Of a stretch of DNA of 64,000 nt, positions 1-6,595 are shown in pieces. Every line of letters begins with the position of its first letter. Position 1 is the stretch's first letter. Origin of the DNA: Hymenobacter lucidus (GTDB taxonomy: Bacteria > Bacteroidota > Bacteroidia > Cytophagales > Hymenobacteraceae); NCBI RefSeq assembly GCF_020447265.1, contig NZ_JAJADR010000002.1:868001-932000 (forward strand). Direction: 5' to 3'. Under the pieces are notes generated by a model. That model was given only the letters and a program-made list of their open reading frames with translations. It ran no database searches and was not told the origin of the DNA. Both the position numbers and the translations under genes were made by a program.

Positions 1-273
1 ATTTCGCAGTCGAGCCGCGAGATTGAGCGCTACGTAGAGGCCGAAATCGACTTCAAGCTCTTCCACCAGTCGCTGCTCAATATCGTGAGCTACCTCAACG
101 GTATTCACGAGAGCTACATTGCCAAGGCCGTTGGCCTGGAGCGTTACCAGCAGTTGGTACGTGAATTGCCTAAGCACCTGCAAAACAACTTCGTAGCCGA
201 GCGGCTGCGGACCCGAATCGAGCCGTTGCTTACGGGCCAGGAGCCCGAGCAGCAGATGGGCATCGCCGCCTAA
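1..273 (+). CDS. Partial hypothetical protein (C-terminal end)
   Basis: The frame is open from the first base of the window and stops at 271-273, giving the last 90 residues of a protein whose start lies outside. The piece is mostly helical and charged (ISQSSREIERYVEAEIDFKL near its start) with no motif I recognise. It ends 44 bases before a terminator hairpin, so lysS downstream has its own promoter. An internal Met at 85 is not a better start because the reading upstream of it looks equally coding. The function is unknown; I am fairly sure only that it is a real coding end. Confidence 0.6.
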   Translation: MSQSSREIERYVEAEIDFKLFHQSLLNIVSYLNGIHESYIAKAVGLERYQQLVRELPKHLQNNFVAERLRTRIEPLLTGQEPEQQMGIAA

Positions 274-316
274 GCACTGCCGACCCGAGCATTTATACCC
301 TACTTCATATAGACCT

Positions 317-347
317 AAGCGCCATTCCTTTGGGATGGCGCTTTTTG
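317..347 (+). terminator. Rho-independent terminator before lysS
   Basis: The 9-bp perfect stem AAGCGCCAT/ATGGCGCTT is followed by a run of T. It closes the partial gene at the left edge and separates it from lysS. Confidence 0.8.
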
Positions 348-417
348 TTTGTCGGCAAGAGACGTGCTATTTAACTCACGGGCAGCAGGACAAGCTGTGA
401 AAATCTAGGTTTCAGAC

Positions 418-425
418 TACCTTTG
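418..425 (+). promoter_or_regulatory. Bacteroidota -7 box of lysS
   Basis: TACCTTTG matches the TAnnTTTG -7 consensus of Bacteroidota. It ends 23 bases before the lysS ATG. The -33 element is weak: a TGTG near 396-399. Confidence 0.6.
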
Positions 426-448
426 CAGGCTTATAAACGACCATTCTC

Positions 449-2011
449 ATGCAGCACCTCAGCGAACAGGAACAGATACGCCGCCAGAAGCTGGAGGAAC
501 TTCAAAAGCTCGGCATTGAGCCGTATCCGTCCGAGCTATTCGACGTCAACTTCTACGCCCAGGAAATTCTCGATAACTACCACCCCGAGCTCAATAATTT
601 CCAGGAAGTAAGCCTGGCGGGCCGGCTGATGTCGATGCGAGTGAAGGGTAAGGCCTCGTTTGCCGAGCTGCAGGACGCTTCGGGCCGCATTCAGCTCTAC
701 ATCAATCGGGACGAAATCTGCCCCGGCGAAGACAAGGAGCTCTACAACACCGTATTTAAGAAGCTGCTCGACCTGGGCGACTTCATTGGCGTGAAAGGCC
801 GCGTGTTTGTGACAATGGTGGGCGAAACCTCCATTCACGTAACGGGCCTGACAGTGCTCAGCAAGAGCCTGCGCCCGTTGCCCGTAGTGAAAGAGCGTAT
901 TGATGAAGCTACCGGCGAGAAAGTAACCTACGATGCCTTCACCGACCCCGAGGCCCGCTACCGGCAGCGCTACGTGGACTTGGTAGTGAACCCGCACGTG
1001 CGCGAGGCCTTCATCAAGCGTACCCAGCTGGTGCAGGCCATGCGCAACTATCTGAACGACAAAGGCTACCTGGAAGTCGAAACTCCGATTCTGCAGCCGC
1101 TATATGGCGGCGCGGCGGCGCGGCCCTTCAAGACGTTCCACAACACGCTGGACATGACGCTCTACCTGCGCATTGCCAACGAGTTGTACCTCAAGCGCCT
1201 CATCGTAGGCGGTTTCGATGGCGTGTACGAATTCTCGAAGGACTTCCGCAACGAGGGCATGAGCCGCTTCCACAACCCGGAATTCACCCAGATGGAGCTT
1301 TATGTAGCCTACAAGGACTACTACTGGATGATGGACCTGGTGGAGGAAATGGTGGAGCGCGTAGCGCTGGCCCTGCACGGCAAAACCGAAGTGCAGGTAG
1401 GCGAAAACCTCATCAACTTCCAGCGCCCTTGGAAGCGCTTCACGATGGCCGAGTCTATTGAGCACTTCACCGGCTTCAATATCGAAGGTAAGAGCGAAGA
1501 TGAGCTGCGGGCCGCGGCCAAGGAGCTGAAAGTAGGCCTCGACCCGAGCATGGGCAAAGCCAAAATCATCGACGAAATCTTCGGCGAGCATGTGGAGCCC
1601 AAGCTGATTCAGCCTACGTTCATTACCGACTACCCCGTGGAAATGTCGCCGCTGGCCAAGAAGCACCGCTCGAAGCCGGGCTTGGTGGAGCGGTTTGAGG
1701 CAATCTGCAACGGCAAGGAAATCTGCAACGCCTTCTCTGAGCTGAACGACCCCATCGACCAGCGTCAGCGCTTCGAAGACCAGCTGGAGCTGGGCAAGCG
1801 CGGCGACACCGAGGCCATGGTGCTCGACGAAGACTTCCTGCGGGCCCTAGAGTACGGTATGCCGCCCACGGCCGGCCTGGGCATCGGCATCGACCGGCTA
1901 ACCATGATCATGACCAATTCCAACTCGATTCAGGACGTGTTGTTCTTCCCGCAGATGAAGCCGGAATACAGCAAGTCGGAGAATGCGCCGAAGCCGGAAG
2001 CTGAGGCGTAA
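449..2011 (+). CDS. lysS: Lysine--tRNA ligase (class II LysRS)
   Basis: It charges tRNA-Lys with lysine in the cytoplasm. The 520-residue product has the full class II layout: an N-terminal OB-fold anticodon-binding domain (about 50-150, with [19 protein letters not shown]), motif 1 around [18 protein letters not shown], motif 2 [20 protein letters not shown], and C-terminal motif 3 [12 protein letters not shown]. Length is usual for bacterial LysRS. The start at 449 follows a good -7 box. There is no operon partner: a terminator lies upstream, and downstream come only the 42-bp hairpin array and another terminator. The stop codon is 11 bases before the first array unit, so the array would form the 3' untranslated region of this mRNA. 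Confidence 0.97.
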   Translation: MQHLSEQEQIRRQKLEELQKLGIEPYPSELFDVNFYAQEILDNYHPELNNFQEVSLAGRLMSMRVKGKASFAELQDASGRIQLYINRDEICPGEDKELYNTVFKKLLDLGDFIGVKGRVFVTMVGETSIHVTGLTVLSKSLRPLPVVKERIDEATGEKVTYDAFTDPEARYRQRYVDLVVNPHVREAFIKRTQLVQAMRNYLNDKGYLEVETPILQPLYGGAAARPFKTFHNTLDMTLYLRIANELYLKRLIVGGFDGVYEFSKDFRNEGMSRFHNPEFTQMELYVAYKDYYWMMDLVEEMVERVALALHGKTEVQVGENLINFQRPWKRFTMAESIEHFTGFNIEGKSEDELRAAAKELKVGLDPSMGKAKIIDEIFGEHVEPKLIQPTFITDYPVEMSPLAKKHRSKPGLVERFEAICNGKEICNAFSELNDPIDQRQRFEDQLELGKRGDTEAMVLDEDFLRALEYGMPPTAGLGIGIDRLTMIMTNSNSIQDVLFFPQMKPEYSKSENAPKPEAEA

Positions 2012-2022
2012 CGGGCTACGAC

Positions 2023-2274
2023 TGTGGCGGGCCGCCCCAGAAACCTCAGACGCCCAGCCACGCTTGTGCCGGACTACCCGAGAAAGTCAGGGTGGTCCGG
2101 CACACTTGTTCTGGGTCAGGCCAGAAACCTATGATGCCCCGGCCCCCTCGTTCCGAACCATCCGAGAAACTTTGGGTGCCCTGGCACACTCGTGATGGGT
2201 GCACCGGAAAACGTCGGGTAGCCTGTCACAACTATAGTGGGCATCCCGGAAAACTTCGGTTCTCCTGCCCCACC
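2023..2274 (+). repeat. Six-unit tandem array, exact 42-bp period, covarying hairpins
   Basis: Six contiguous units start at 2023, 2065, 2107, 2149, 2191 and 2233. The A-rich centre (AAA) falls at 2041, 2083, 2125, 2167, 2209 and 2251, exactly 42 apart each time. Sequence identity between units is modest, but each folds about the same axis (unit positions i and j with i+j=41). Unit 2 forms a 14-bp stem, GTGCCGGAC-T-ACCC with GGGT-G-GTCCGGCAC. Unit positions 5 and 36 are paired in all six units as GC, CG, CG, CG, AT, GC. Positions 9/32 and 12/29 also switch between GC and AT. It lies between the lysS stop and a terminator, so it is probably transcribed as 3' UTR. Confidence 0.85.
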
Positions 2275-2293
2275 CTGGGTACAGGGAGGGCTT

Positions 2294-2519
2294 AAAACTC
2301 GAAAAGCCTCCTGCGTATAATCGCAGGAGGCTTTTCTTTTGATAACTAACCTATTGATGTTCTAACGGGATTCCTAAAAGAAGCTTACCAAAGTTGCTGG
2401 TTGATTTTGCTACTGGAGGGTTTGAATTTCTGGTAGAAGCTCTGCAGCGGGCAATTTTGCTTTCAAGACATCCCAACTTCTTATAAGTCGGTTATGTCTT
2501 CTTTAACGGGATTCGGAAG
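2294..2519 (+). repeat. Terminator-plus-spacer element, copy A
   Basis: This 226-bp stretch (terminator hairpin plus about 180 bp without genes) matches a second stretch at 2955-3189 in the same order. Shared blocks are the terminator, GATTTTGCT, TAGAAGCTC, GGCAATTTTGCTTT and TCTTTAACGGG, with diverged sequence between. The two copies flank the DUF3861 gene. I see no coding potential in it. Confidence 0.6.
2302..2335 (+). terminator. Terminator after lysS and the 42-bp array
   Basis: A 14-bp perfect stem (AAAAGCCTCCTGCG and its complement) has a 6-base loop and a T-rich tail. Because the hairpin is nearly symmetric, with A upstream and T downstream, it could work on both strands. It is the left edge of repeat copy A. 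Confidence 0.85.
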
Positions 2520-2617
2520 GCAGGGTTACAAATAGGCCGAAAAAATATCGGGCTGAAATCTTTGAAGCAAAATGCGTCTGGCATCGTTTATTCTGCTCCA
2601 CCATCACTGACCATAGT

Positions 2618-2911
2618 ATGAGCAAGCGCGCTTATAAATACCGTTTACGCCTCGAACAGGTGGCCGGCATCCAGCCCGACAGTCCGCAGCACGAGCCGCT
2701 GGAACTGGTGTTTGACAACCACGACGACATCTTCCGCATCATTGAGCGGATGCAGGAGCGCAACCCGTTTCAGGAGCCCGGACAGGCTACGGAGTTTGCC
2801 ATTGGGCTGAAGCTGTTCAGCGAAGTGCTGCTCAGGAACCGGCAGCACCCGCTGTTCGAGGAGCTGGGCCCGGCCTTTAAGCTGTTTATGCAACGGCTGA
2901 AGGCTTCGTAG
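2618..2911 (+). CDS. DUF3861 family protein
   Basis: A 97-residue cytoplasmic protein with the hallmarks of the DUF3861 family: a basic start (MSKRAYKYRLRLEQV), the NHDDIFRIIERM block at about 34-45, and a C-terminal GLKLFSEVLLRNRQHPLFEEL block at about 63-83. Length is typical. The biochemical role of the family is not known to me. The gene stands alone: about 280 bp of repeat copy A lie upstream and a terminator lies 53 bp downstream. The start is the only ATG giving a complete family match. Confidence 0.8.
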   Translation: MSKRAYKYRLRLEQVAGIQPDSPQHEPLELVFDNHDDIFRIIERMQERNPFQEPGQATEFAIGLKLFSEVLLRNRQHPLFEELGPAFKLFMQRLKAS

Positions 2912-2954
2912 CCATTTGCTCTCTATCAGCAGCATTTCGGAAATCAGTGGGGCC

Positions 2955-3189
2955 TAAAAATCGAAAAGCCTCCCGCGTAAAATCGCGGGAGGCTTTCCTT
3001 TAATACAACTTGCTTACCCTTCCAATCGGGGCTTGGCAAAGAATTGTGCGATGGACAAGTCTGATTTTGCTGGGAGAATAAATAACCTTTTCTACCAGAA
3101 GCTCCTACTGTCGGCAATTTTGCTTTACCAGCTTCTCCGACCTTCTTTCAAGCTCGTTGTATGTTCTCTAACGGGTGCGCTACCAGAAG
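2955..3189 (+). repeat. Terminator-plus-spacer element, copy B
   Basis: This is the diverged second copy of the element at 2294-2519. It contains the related terminator and then, in order, TGATTTTGCTGG, CTACCAGAAGCTC, GGCAATTTTGCTTT and TCTCTAACGGG. It lies between the DUF3861 gene and the convergent YtxH gene. The 299 bp between those genes hold nothing else that I can see. Confidence 0.6.
2965..2996 (+). terminator. Terminator after the DUF3861 gene
   Basis: A 13-bp perfect stem (AAAGCCTCCCGCG and its complement) with a 6-base loop. It is clearly related in sequence to the terminator at 2302-2335 (CTCC[TC]GCG core) and heads repeat copy B. Confidence 0.85.
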
Positions 3190-3210
3190 GTTACGCTACC
3201 GCGAAAAAAA

Positions 3211-3573
3211 TTATAGCGAGCGGCCGTAACCCGAGCCGCTGTGCCGGGCATCACCGCCGCTGCCATCGTAGTCCGAGTCGGCATCGTCGAAGCCGGGGCT
3301 GCTGTTCTGGCTCATGGAGTTGAGCACATCGTCGGCAGCGCTGCGGCCTTCCTGGGCGGTATCTGCAGTAGCAGCGCCAGTTTTGGGCAGATTCAGGCCG
3401 TTGAGCGAATCTTTGAGCAGCTTGCCCAGCCCGTCGCTCCATTTCGAGGCCGACTTCTTCAGTCCGGTACGAGTTTCTTCGCCAGTTTCGGGGGCTAGCA
3501 GCAAGCCGGCTACTACGCCGGCCGTGGCGCCAACCAGCAAGGATAGAATTACTTTACCGTTGTTGTCTTTCAT
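3211..3573 (-). CDS. YtxH domain-containing protein
   Basis: A 120-residue protein with one N-terminal membrane-spanning or glycine-zipper segment (VILSLLVGATAGVVAGLLLA, about 8-27) followed by PETGEETR, the standard YtxH signature. The rest is soluble, low in complexity and rich in Ser, Gly and Asp (SDYDGSGGDARHSGSGYG). The family belongs to envelope and general stress responses. It lies downstream of a larger YtxH-CsbD gene on the same strand, but a terminator at 3673-3711 separates them. The start MKDNNGKV is the usual form for the family. Confidence 0.85.
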   Translation of the reverse strand: MKDNNGKVILSLLVGATAGVVAGLLLAPETGEETRTGLKKSASKWSDGLGKLLKDSLNGLNLPKTGAATADTAQEGRSAADDVLNSMSQNSSPGFDDADSDYDGSGGDARHSGSGYGRSL

Positions 3574-3672
3574 CGGAAAACAGATGTGCTGTGAACAAGT
3601 AAAACCAGGAGCCCAGTACTAGCACTGCGCCTGTGAAAAGATAACGCGGATGAAAGGCGAAAGTTGTGAGAA

Positions 3673-3711
3673 AAAAAGACCCCGCCTCCACAAAGGAAAC
3701 GGGGTCTTTTT
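3673..3711 (-). terminator. Terminator of the YtxH-CsbD gene
   Basis: A 12-bp stem (AAAAAGACCCCG/CGGGGTCTTTTT) with a 15-base loop lies 26 bases beyond the stop of the minus-strand gene at 3737. The T run suits minus-strand termination, and the plus strand would also read it. Confidence 0.85.
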
Positions 3712-3736
3712 AGAAAATAGGTAAGCCGGTAATGGC

Positions 3737-4171
3737 CTACAGATCGTTCAGCAGTTTCGTGATTTCACGCTTGCCTTTGCCCAGCTTGGCCTGCAGACGG
3801 CCTACCAACTCGTCGCCTTTGCCTTCGGTATACTCCAGGTCTTCGTCGGTGAGCTGAGCGTACTGCTGCTTCAGCTTGCCTTTCGACTCGTTCCAGTCGC
3901 CTTTCAGACTCAGGCTGCTGCCTACGCCCGTGATGCCCAGATCTTCGAGCTTCTCCACGTAGCCTTTGAACTTGGTGTCAAGCTCTTCGCCGTATTTCGA
4001 CAGCTGCTCGCCCAGCGTGCCGCTGTATTTGGTAGCTGCGTTCTTCAGGTTGTCGCGGGTGGCTTTGCCTTTATCAGGAGCCATCAGCATACCGGCAATG
4101 ATACCGGCACCGGCGCCAGCAAGGGCAGCCAAAAGGATTTTACCTGAGTTGTCTTCTTCGTGATATGACAT
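3737..4171 (-). CDS. YtxH-CsbD two-domain stress protein
   Basis: A 144-residue protein that joins two stress-protein families. Residues about 11-30 form a YtxH membrane/glycine-zipper segment (ILLAALAGAGAGIIAGMLMA) followed by PDKGKATRDNL. Residues about 90-144 are a CsbD-like domain (LKGDWNESKGKLKQQYAQLT, then EGKGDELVGRLQ and LGKGKRE). CsbD proteins are induced by general stress in other bacteria; no enzyme activity is known. The frame is open further upstream, but the start at 4171 (MSYHEEDNSGK) is chosen because YtxH proteins begin this close to the hydrophobic segment. The next YtxH gene downstream is related, suggesting shared control. The 255 bp upstream to the Kazal gene hold no other gene. 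Confidence 0.88.
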   Translation of the reverse strand: MSYHEEDNSGKILLAALAGAGAGIIAGMLMAPDKGKATRDNLKNAATKYSGTLGEQLSKYGEELDTKFKGYVEKLEDLGITGVGSSLSLKGDWNESKGKLKQQYAQLTDEDLEYTEGKGDELVGRLQAKLGKGKREITKLLNDL

Positions 4172-4426
4172 GGTGTGGAGGGAGAATGGGTGAATAATTT
4201 GAACAGTGGTTGGACGTACTGGATTTGTGCGGGTCAGGCACTCGGGCAGCTGACCTACGGGGAGTAAGCTCAGCCGCTGTGGGGCCATTCTGCCTGCCTA
4301 TACGAAGGCCGGCGGCCGGGGTTATGGCTGAAAGCGAAAAATAGTCAAAGTAAAATATCTACCCGTGCGTTACATATTTGCAGCCCGCTCGTTTGAGAGG
4401 CTGTCTGCTTTCAATTTCTCCATTAT

Positions 4427-4672
4427 ATGCTCCGAACCACCGCTTCACTGGTTTTGCTGGCCTCCCTACTGGCCTGCCAGCGCGCCACCCCGCCCACGCA
4501 GGCCAATGCCTGCATCGACCCCGCCAAAATCCGGAAAGACGCCATGTGTACCATGGAATACGCGCCGGTGTGCGGCTGCGACGGCAAAACCTACGGCAAT
4601 GCCTGCACGGCCTCCAACGCCGGGGTTACTTCTTTTACGAAAGGCGAATGCCCGGCTTCCACCACCAACTAA
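4427..4672 (+). CDS. Kazal-type protease inhibitor lipoprotein (P1 Met)
   Basis: An 81-residue lipoprotein with a short signal peptide and lipobox (LLASLLAC, Cys17), then one Kazal domain with six cysteines: ACIDPAK, CTMEYAPVCGCDGKTYGNAC, and GEC near the end. By alignment with ovomucoid third domain (CTLEYRPLCG), the reactive-site P1 residue is the Met of CTME. That would favour elastase-, chymotrypsin- or subtilisin-like targets. It probably sits on the outer membrane or outside. It heads a run with a cupin gene 11 bp downstream and a second Kazal gene after that. A near-consensus -7 box (CATATTTG) lies at 4373-4380. Confidence 0.85.
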   Translation: MLRTTASLVLLASLLACQRATPPTQANACIDPAKIRKDAMCTMEYAPVCGCDGKTYGNACTASNAGVTSFTKGECPASTTN

Positions 4673-4683
4673 TTCTCCGAACT

Positions 4684-5052
4684 ATGTCTGAAAAGCGGTA
4701 TTTCCGTCAGCAGAATCCTTTTCGCGTGCCTACCACCGACGGCAAGCTCATTGAAGAGCATATTGGCTGGGCCAGCACCCAAACGGCCGAGTACAGCGTG
4801 GCCCACATGGTGGCGCCACCGCACTGGAGTGAGCCCCACCAAAACCCGGAATTCGACGAAATCACCATTGTGGTGCGGGGCCGTAAGCAGTTTGAGGTCG
4901 ATGGCGACGTTATTGAGCTGGGGGCCGGCGAGTCGCTGCTGATTAAGGCCGGGGCGCGGGTACGTTACTCCAACCCCTTCGACGCCGAGTGCGAGTATTG
5001 GTCGATCTGCGTGCCGGCCTTCACAATGGACACCGTGAATCGGGAGGAATAA
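4684..5052 (+). CDS. Small cupin-domain protein
   Basis: A 122-residue single-domain cupin. The barrel motifs are visible: the first around HWSEPHQNPEFDEITIVVRG (about 56-75) and the second around ELGAGESLLIKAGARVRYSN (about 84-103). The metal ligands are probably the two His and the Glu of H-x5-H-x4-E. There is no signal peptide, so it is cytoplasmic. The reaction is unknown; small cupins may be dioxygenases, isomerases or sugar-binding regulators. It lies between two secreted Kazal inhibitors on the same strand, 11 bp after the first. Start at 4684, MSEKRYFRQQNPF. Confidence 0.8.
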   Translation: MSEKRYFRQQNPFRVPTTDGKLIEEHIGWASTQTAEYSVAHMVAPPHWSEPHQNPEFDEITIVVRGRKQFEVDGDVIELGAGESLLIKAGARVRYSNPFDAECEYWSICVPAFTMDTVNREE

Positions 5053-5138
5053 ATCCGGCGGGGCTGCATGCAACCAAACGGGCCGCGGGTAGGCTCTGGT
5101 TTGTGGATTTTATTCTTCACAAGCTACTTCCGCTACCA

Positions 5139-5405
5139 ATGAAACGTCTTGTACTGTTGTTGAGCATCCTGACCAGCCTAACTACCGCCTGCCAGCCAAC
5201 GGAGGTGAAGCCCGAAGGACAAGCCGACTGCGACCTGCCGCCGATGAGTTGCATTGACCCCACGAAAATCAAGGACGGGCCCTGCACGAAAGAGTATGAG
5301 CTTGTGTGTGGCTGTAATGGGCAAACCTATGCTAATACCTGTCTAGCCAGCAACGCGGGCGTGCAGTACTGGACTAAAGGTCCCTGCCCTACCAAGAACA
5401 ATTAG
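5139..5405 (+). CDS. Kazal-type protease inhibitor lipoprotein (P1 Lys)
   Basis: An 88-residue lipoprotein (signal MKRLVLLLSILTSLTTAC, lipid Cys18) with one Kazal domain: SCIDPTK, CTKEYELVCGCNGQTYANTC, and a final GPC. The P1 position by the ovomucoid alignment is Lys (CTKE), which predicts trypsin-like targets, unlike the Met of its paralogue at 4427. The frame is open back to 4989, but the signal peptide and lipobox place the start at 5139. It is the last gene before a terminator at 5423, 86 bp after the cupin. The pair probably arose by duplication and then diverged at the reactive site. Confidence 0.85.
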   Translation: MKRLVLLLSILTSLTTACQPTEVKPEGQADCDLPPMSCIDPTKIKDGPCTKEYELVCGCNGQTYANTCLASNAGVQYWTKGPCPTKNN

Positions 5406-5422
5406 CCTGTTTTGACCTTCTA

Positions 5423-5459
5423 AAAACCGCCCCGCTGCAGCTAACAGTTGGGCGGTTTT
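5423..5459 (+). terminator. Terminator of the Kazal-cupin-Kazal cluster
   Basis: AAAACCGCCC pairs with GGGCGGTTTT (10 bp), with a 17-base loop containing a further CTG/CAG pairing, followed by GCTTTT. Confidence 0.8.
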
Positions 5460-5553
5460 GCTTTTGCCGGGGTTGTATGCGGAAGCTGGGCCGGGGCCAA
5501 GTTCTTTTTATATTACAGGAAATTCCACAGCCATCTTTTCCTCACCACACTCT

Positions 5554-6411
5554 ATGGATCAGCGCATCATCAACCTATTCGATGAATACACCCACAAGCC
5601 GCTGACCCGCAAGGAGTTTATGACGCGACTAGTACAACTGACCGGCGGCATGGCCCTGGCTATGTCGGCGCTATCGGTACTGGACCCCGGCTATGCCCAG
5701 GCCGCTACCATCGAGGAAACCGACAAGACGCTGGTAACGGAAGAAGTAACCTGGCCCGGCGACGAAACAGTGATGAAAGGCTACCTGGTGCGCCCCAAAG
5801 GCAACAAGAAGCGCGGCGCAGTCATCGTAATTCACGAAAACCGGGGCTTGACGCTTCACATCAAGGATGTGACGCGCCGCGTGGCCAAAGCCGGTTACCT
5901 GGCGCTGGGCGTCGATGCTTTGTCGCCGTTTGGCGGCACGCCGGCCAACGAAGATGAAGGCCGCACCCTGATTGGCAAGCTCGACGCGCAGCAGAACCTG
6001 AGCAACTACCTGCGGGCCCTGAACTACCTACGCGGCCGGCCCGAGAGCAACGGCAAAACCGGCTGCGTGGGCTTCTGCTGGGGCGGGGCTCTGGCCAACC
6101 AGCTGGCCGTGCACGACTCGCAGCTAAACGCGGCGGTGGCCTACTACGGGATGCAGCCCAAAGCCGAAGACGTGCCGATGATAAAGGCCGCTGTGATGCT
6201 GCACTACGGCGGGCTGGATGAGCGGGTAAACGCCGGGGCTGCCGCCTACGAAGCCGCCCTGAAAGCCGCCCGCGTACCGCACGAGCAGTTTATCTATGAA
6301 GGTGTCAACCACGCGTTCAACAACGACTCCTCTCCTGCCCGCTACAACGCCGAAGCCGCCAAGCTGGCCTGGGAACGGACGCTGCGGCTGTTTCAGGAGA
6401 AGCTGGCGTAG
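5554..6411 (+). CDS. Exported dienelactone hydrolase family protein
   Basis: A 285-residue alpha/beta hydrolase of the dienelactone hydrolase (carboxymethylenebutenolidase) family. The catalytic triad is visible as Cys175 (GFCWGG), Asp222 (GGLDERV) and His253 (GVNHAFNND). The N-terminus carries TRKEF at 19-23 followed by a hydrophobic stretch and AQA at about 48-50, a Tat-like export signal with RK in place of RR. It therefore probably works in the periplasm on an unknown ester or lactone. The frame extends upstream to 5458, overlapping the terminator, so 5554 (MDQRIINLFDEY) is taken as the start. A terminator follows at 6427. Confidence 0.9.
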   Translation: MDQRIINLFDEYTHKPLTRKEFMTRLVQLTGGMALAMSALSVLDPGYAQAATIEETDKTLVTEEVTWPGDETVMKGYLVRPKGNKKRGAVIVIHENRGLTLHIKDVTRRVAKAGYLALGVDALSPFGGTPANEDEGRTLIGKLDAQQNLSNYLRALNYLRGRPESNGKTGCVGFCWGGALANQLAVHDSQLNAAVAYYGMQPKAEDVPMIKAAVMLHYGGLDERVNAGAAAYEAALKAARVPHEQFIYEGVNHAFNNDSSPARYNAEAAKLAWERTLRLFQEKLA

Positions 6412-6426
6412 GAGAATACCTGACGC

Positions 6427-6460
6427 AAAAAGGCCCGACAAGTCGTTTGTCGAGCCTTTT
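6427..6460 (+). terminator. Terminator after the dienelactone hydrolase
   Basis: AAAAAGGC-CGACA pairs with TGTCG-GCCTTTT with one mismatch and a 7-base loop. It is the last signal before the convergent glycosidase gene. Confidence 0.75.
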
Positions 6461-6475
6461 ATTTTCTTCCAGACC

Positions 6476-6571
6476 GTCATGCTGAGCGAAGTCGAAGCAT
6501 CTCTCCCGCAGTGGTAAATGATGCCGTTGCAACCTCAGCATGCGAGATGCCTCACGCTATTCGACACGACG
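6476..6571. repeat. Degenerate intergenic inverted repeat (GTCATGCTGAGC type)
   Basis: The left part reads GTCATGCTGAGCGAAGTCGA and continues with AGCATCTC. The right part has GAGATGC followed by a decayed complement. It resembles the better preserved GTCATTCCGAGC elements at 9374, 40431 and 48649 in position between genes and in its first bases. Confidence 0.5.
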
Positions 6572-6595
6572 TGCTTCAAGCCACAATCCTAAATC

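Noticed and set aside
2023..2274. The 42-bp array as a CRISPR
   Set aside because: Units are contiguous with no spacers, and units differ from each other rather than being identical repeats. No cas genes are nearby. The same applies to 20366-20588.
1983..2295. Short frames through the 42-bp array that read as 14-residue peptide repeats
   Set aside because: Because 42 is a multiple of three any open phase looks repetitive. The frames are interrupted by stops within the array, and the units vary in a way that keeps base pairing, not amino acids.
3033..3323. A plus-strand frame of 96 codons across repeat copy B and the YtxH gene end
   Set aside because: It crosses a conserved non-coding repeat and then runs antisense to a YtxH gene. 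The tail is Arg/Ser/His shadow sequence.
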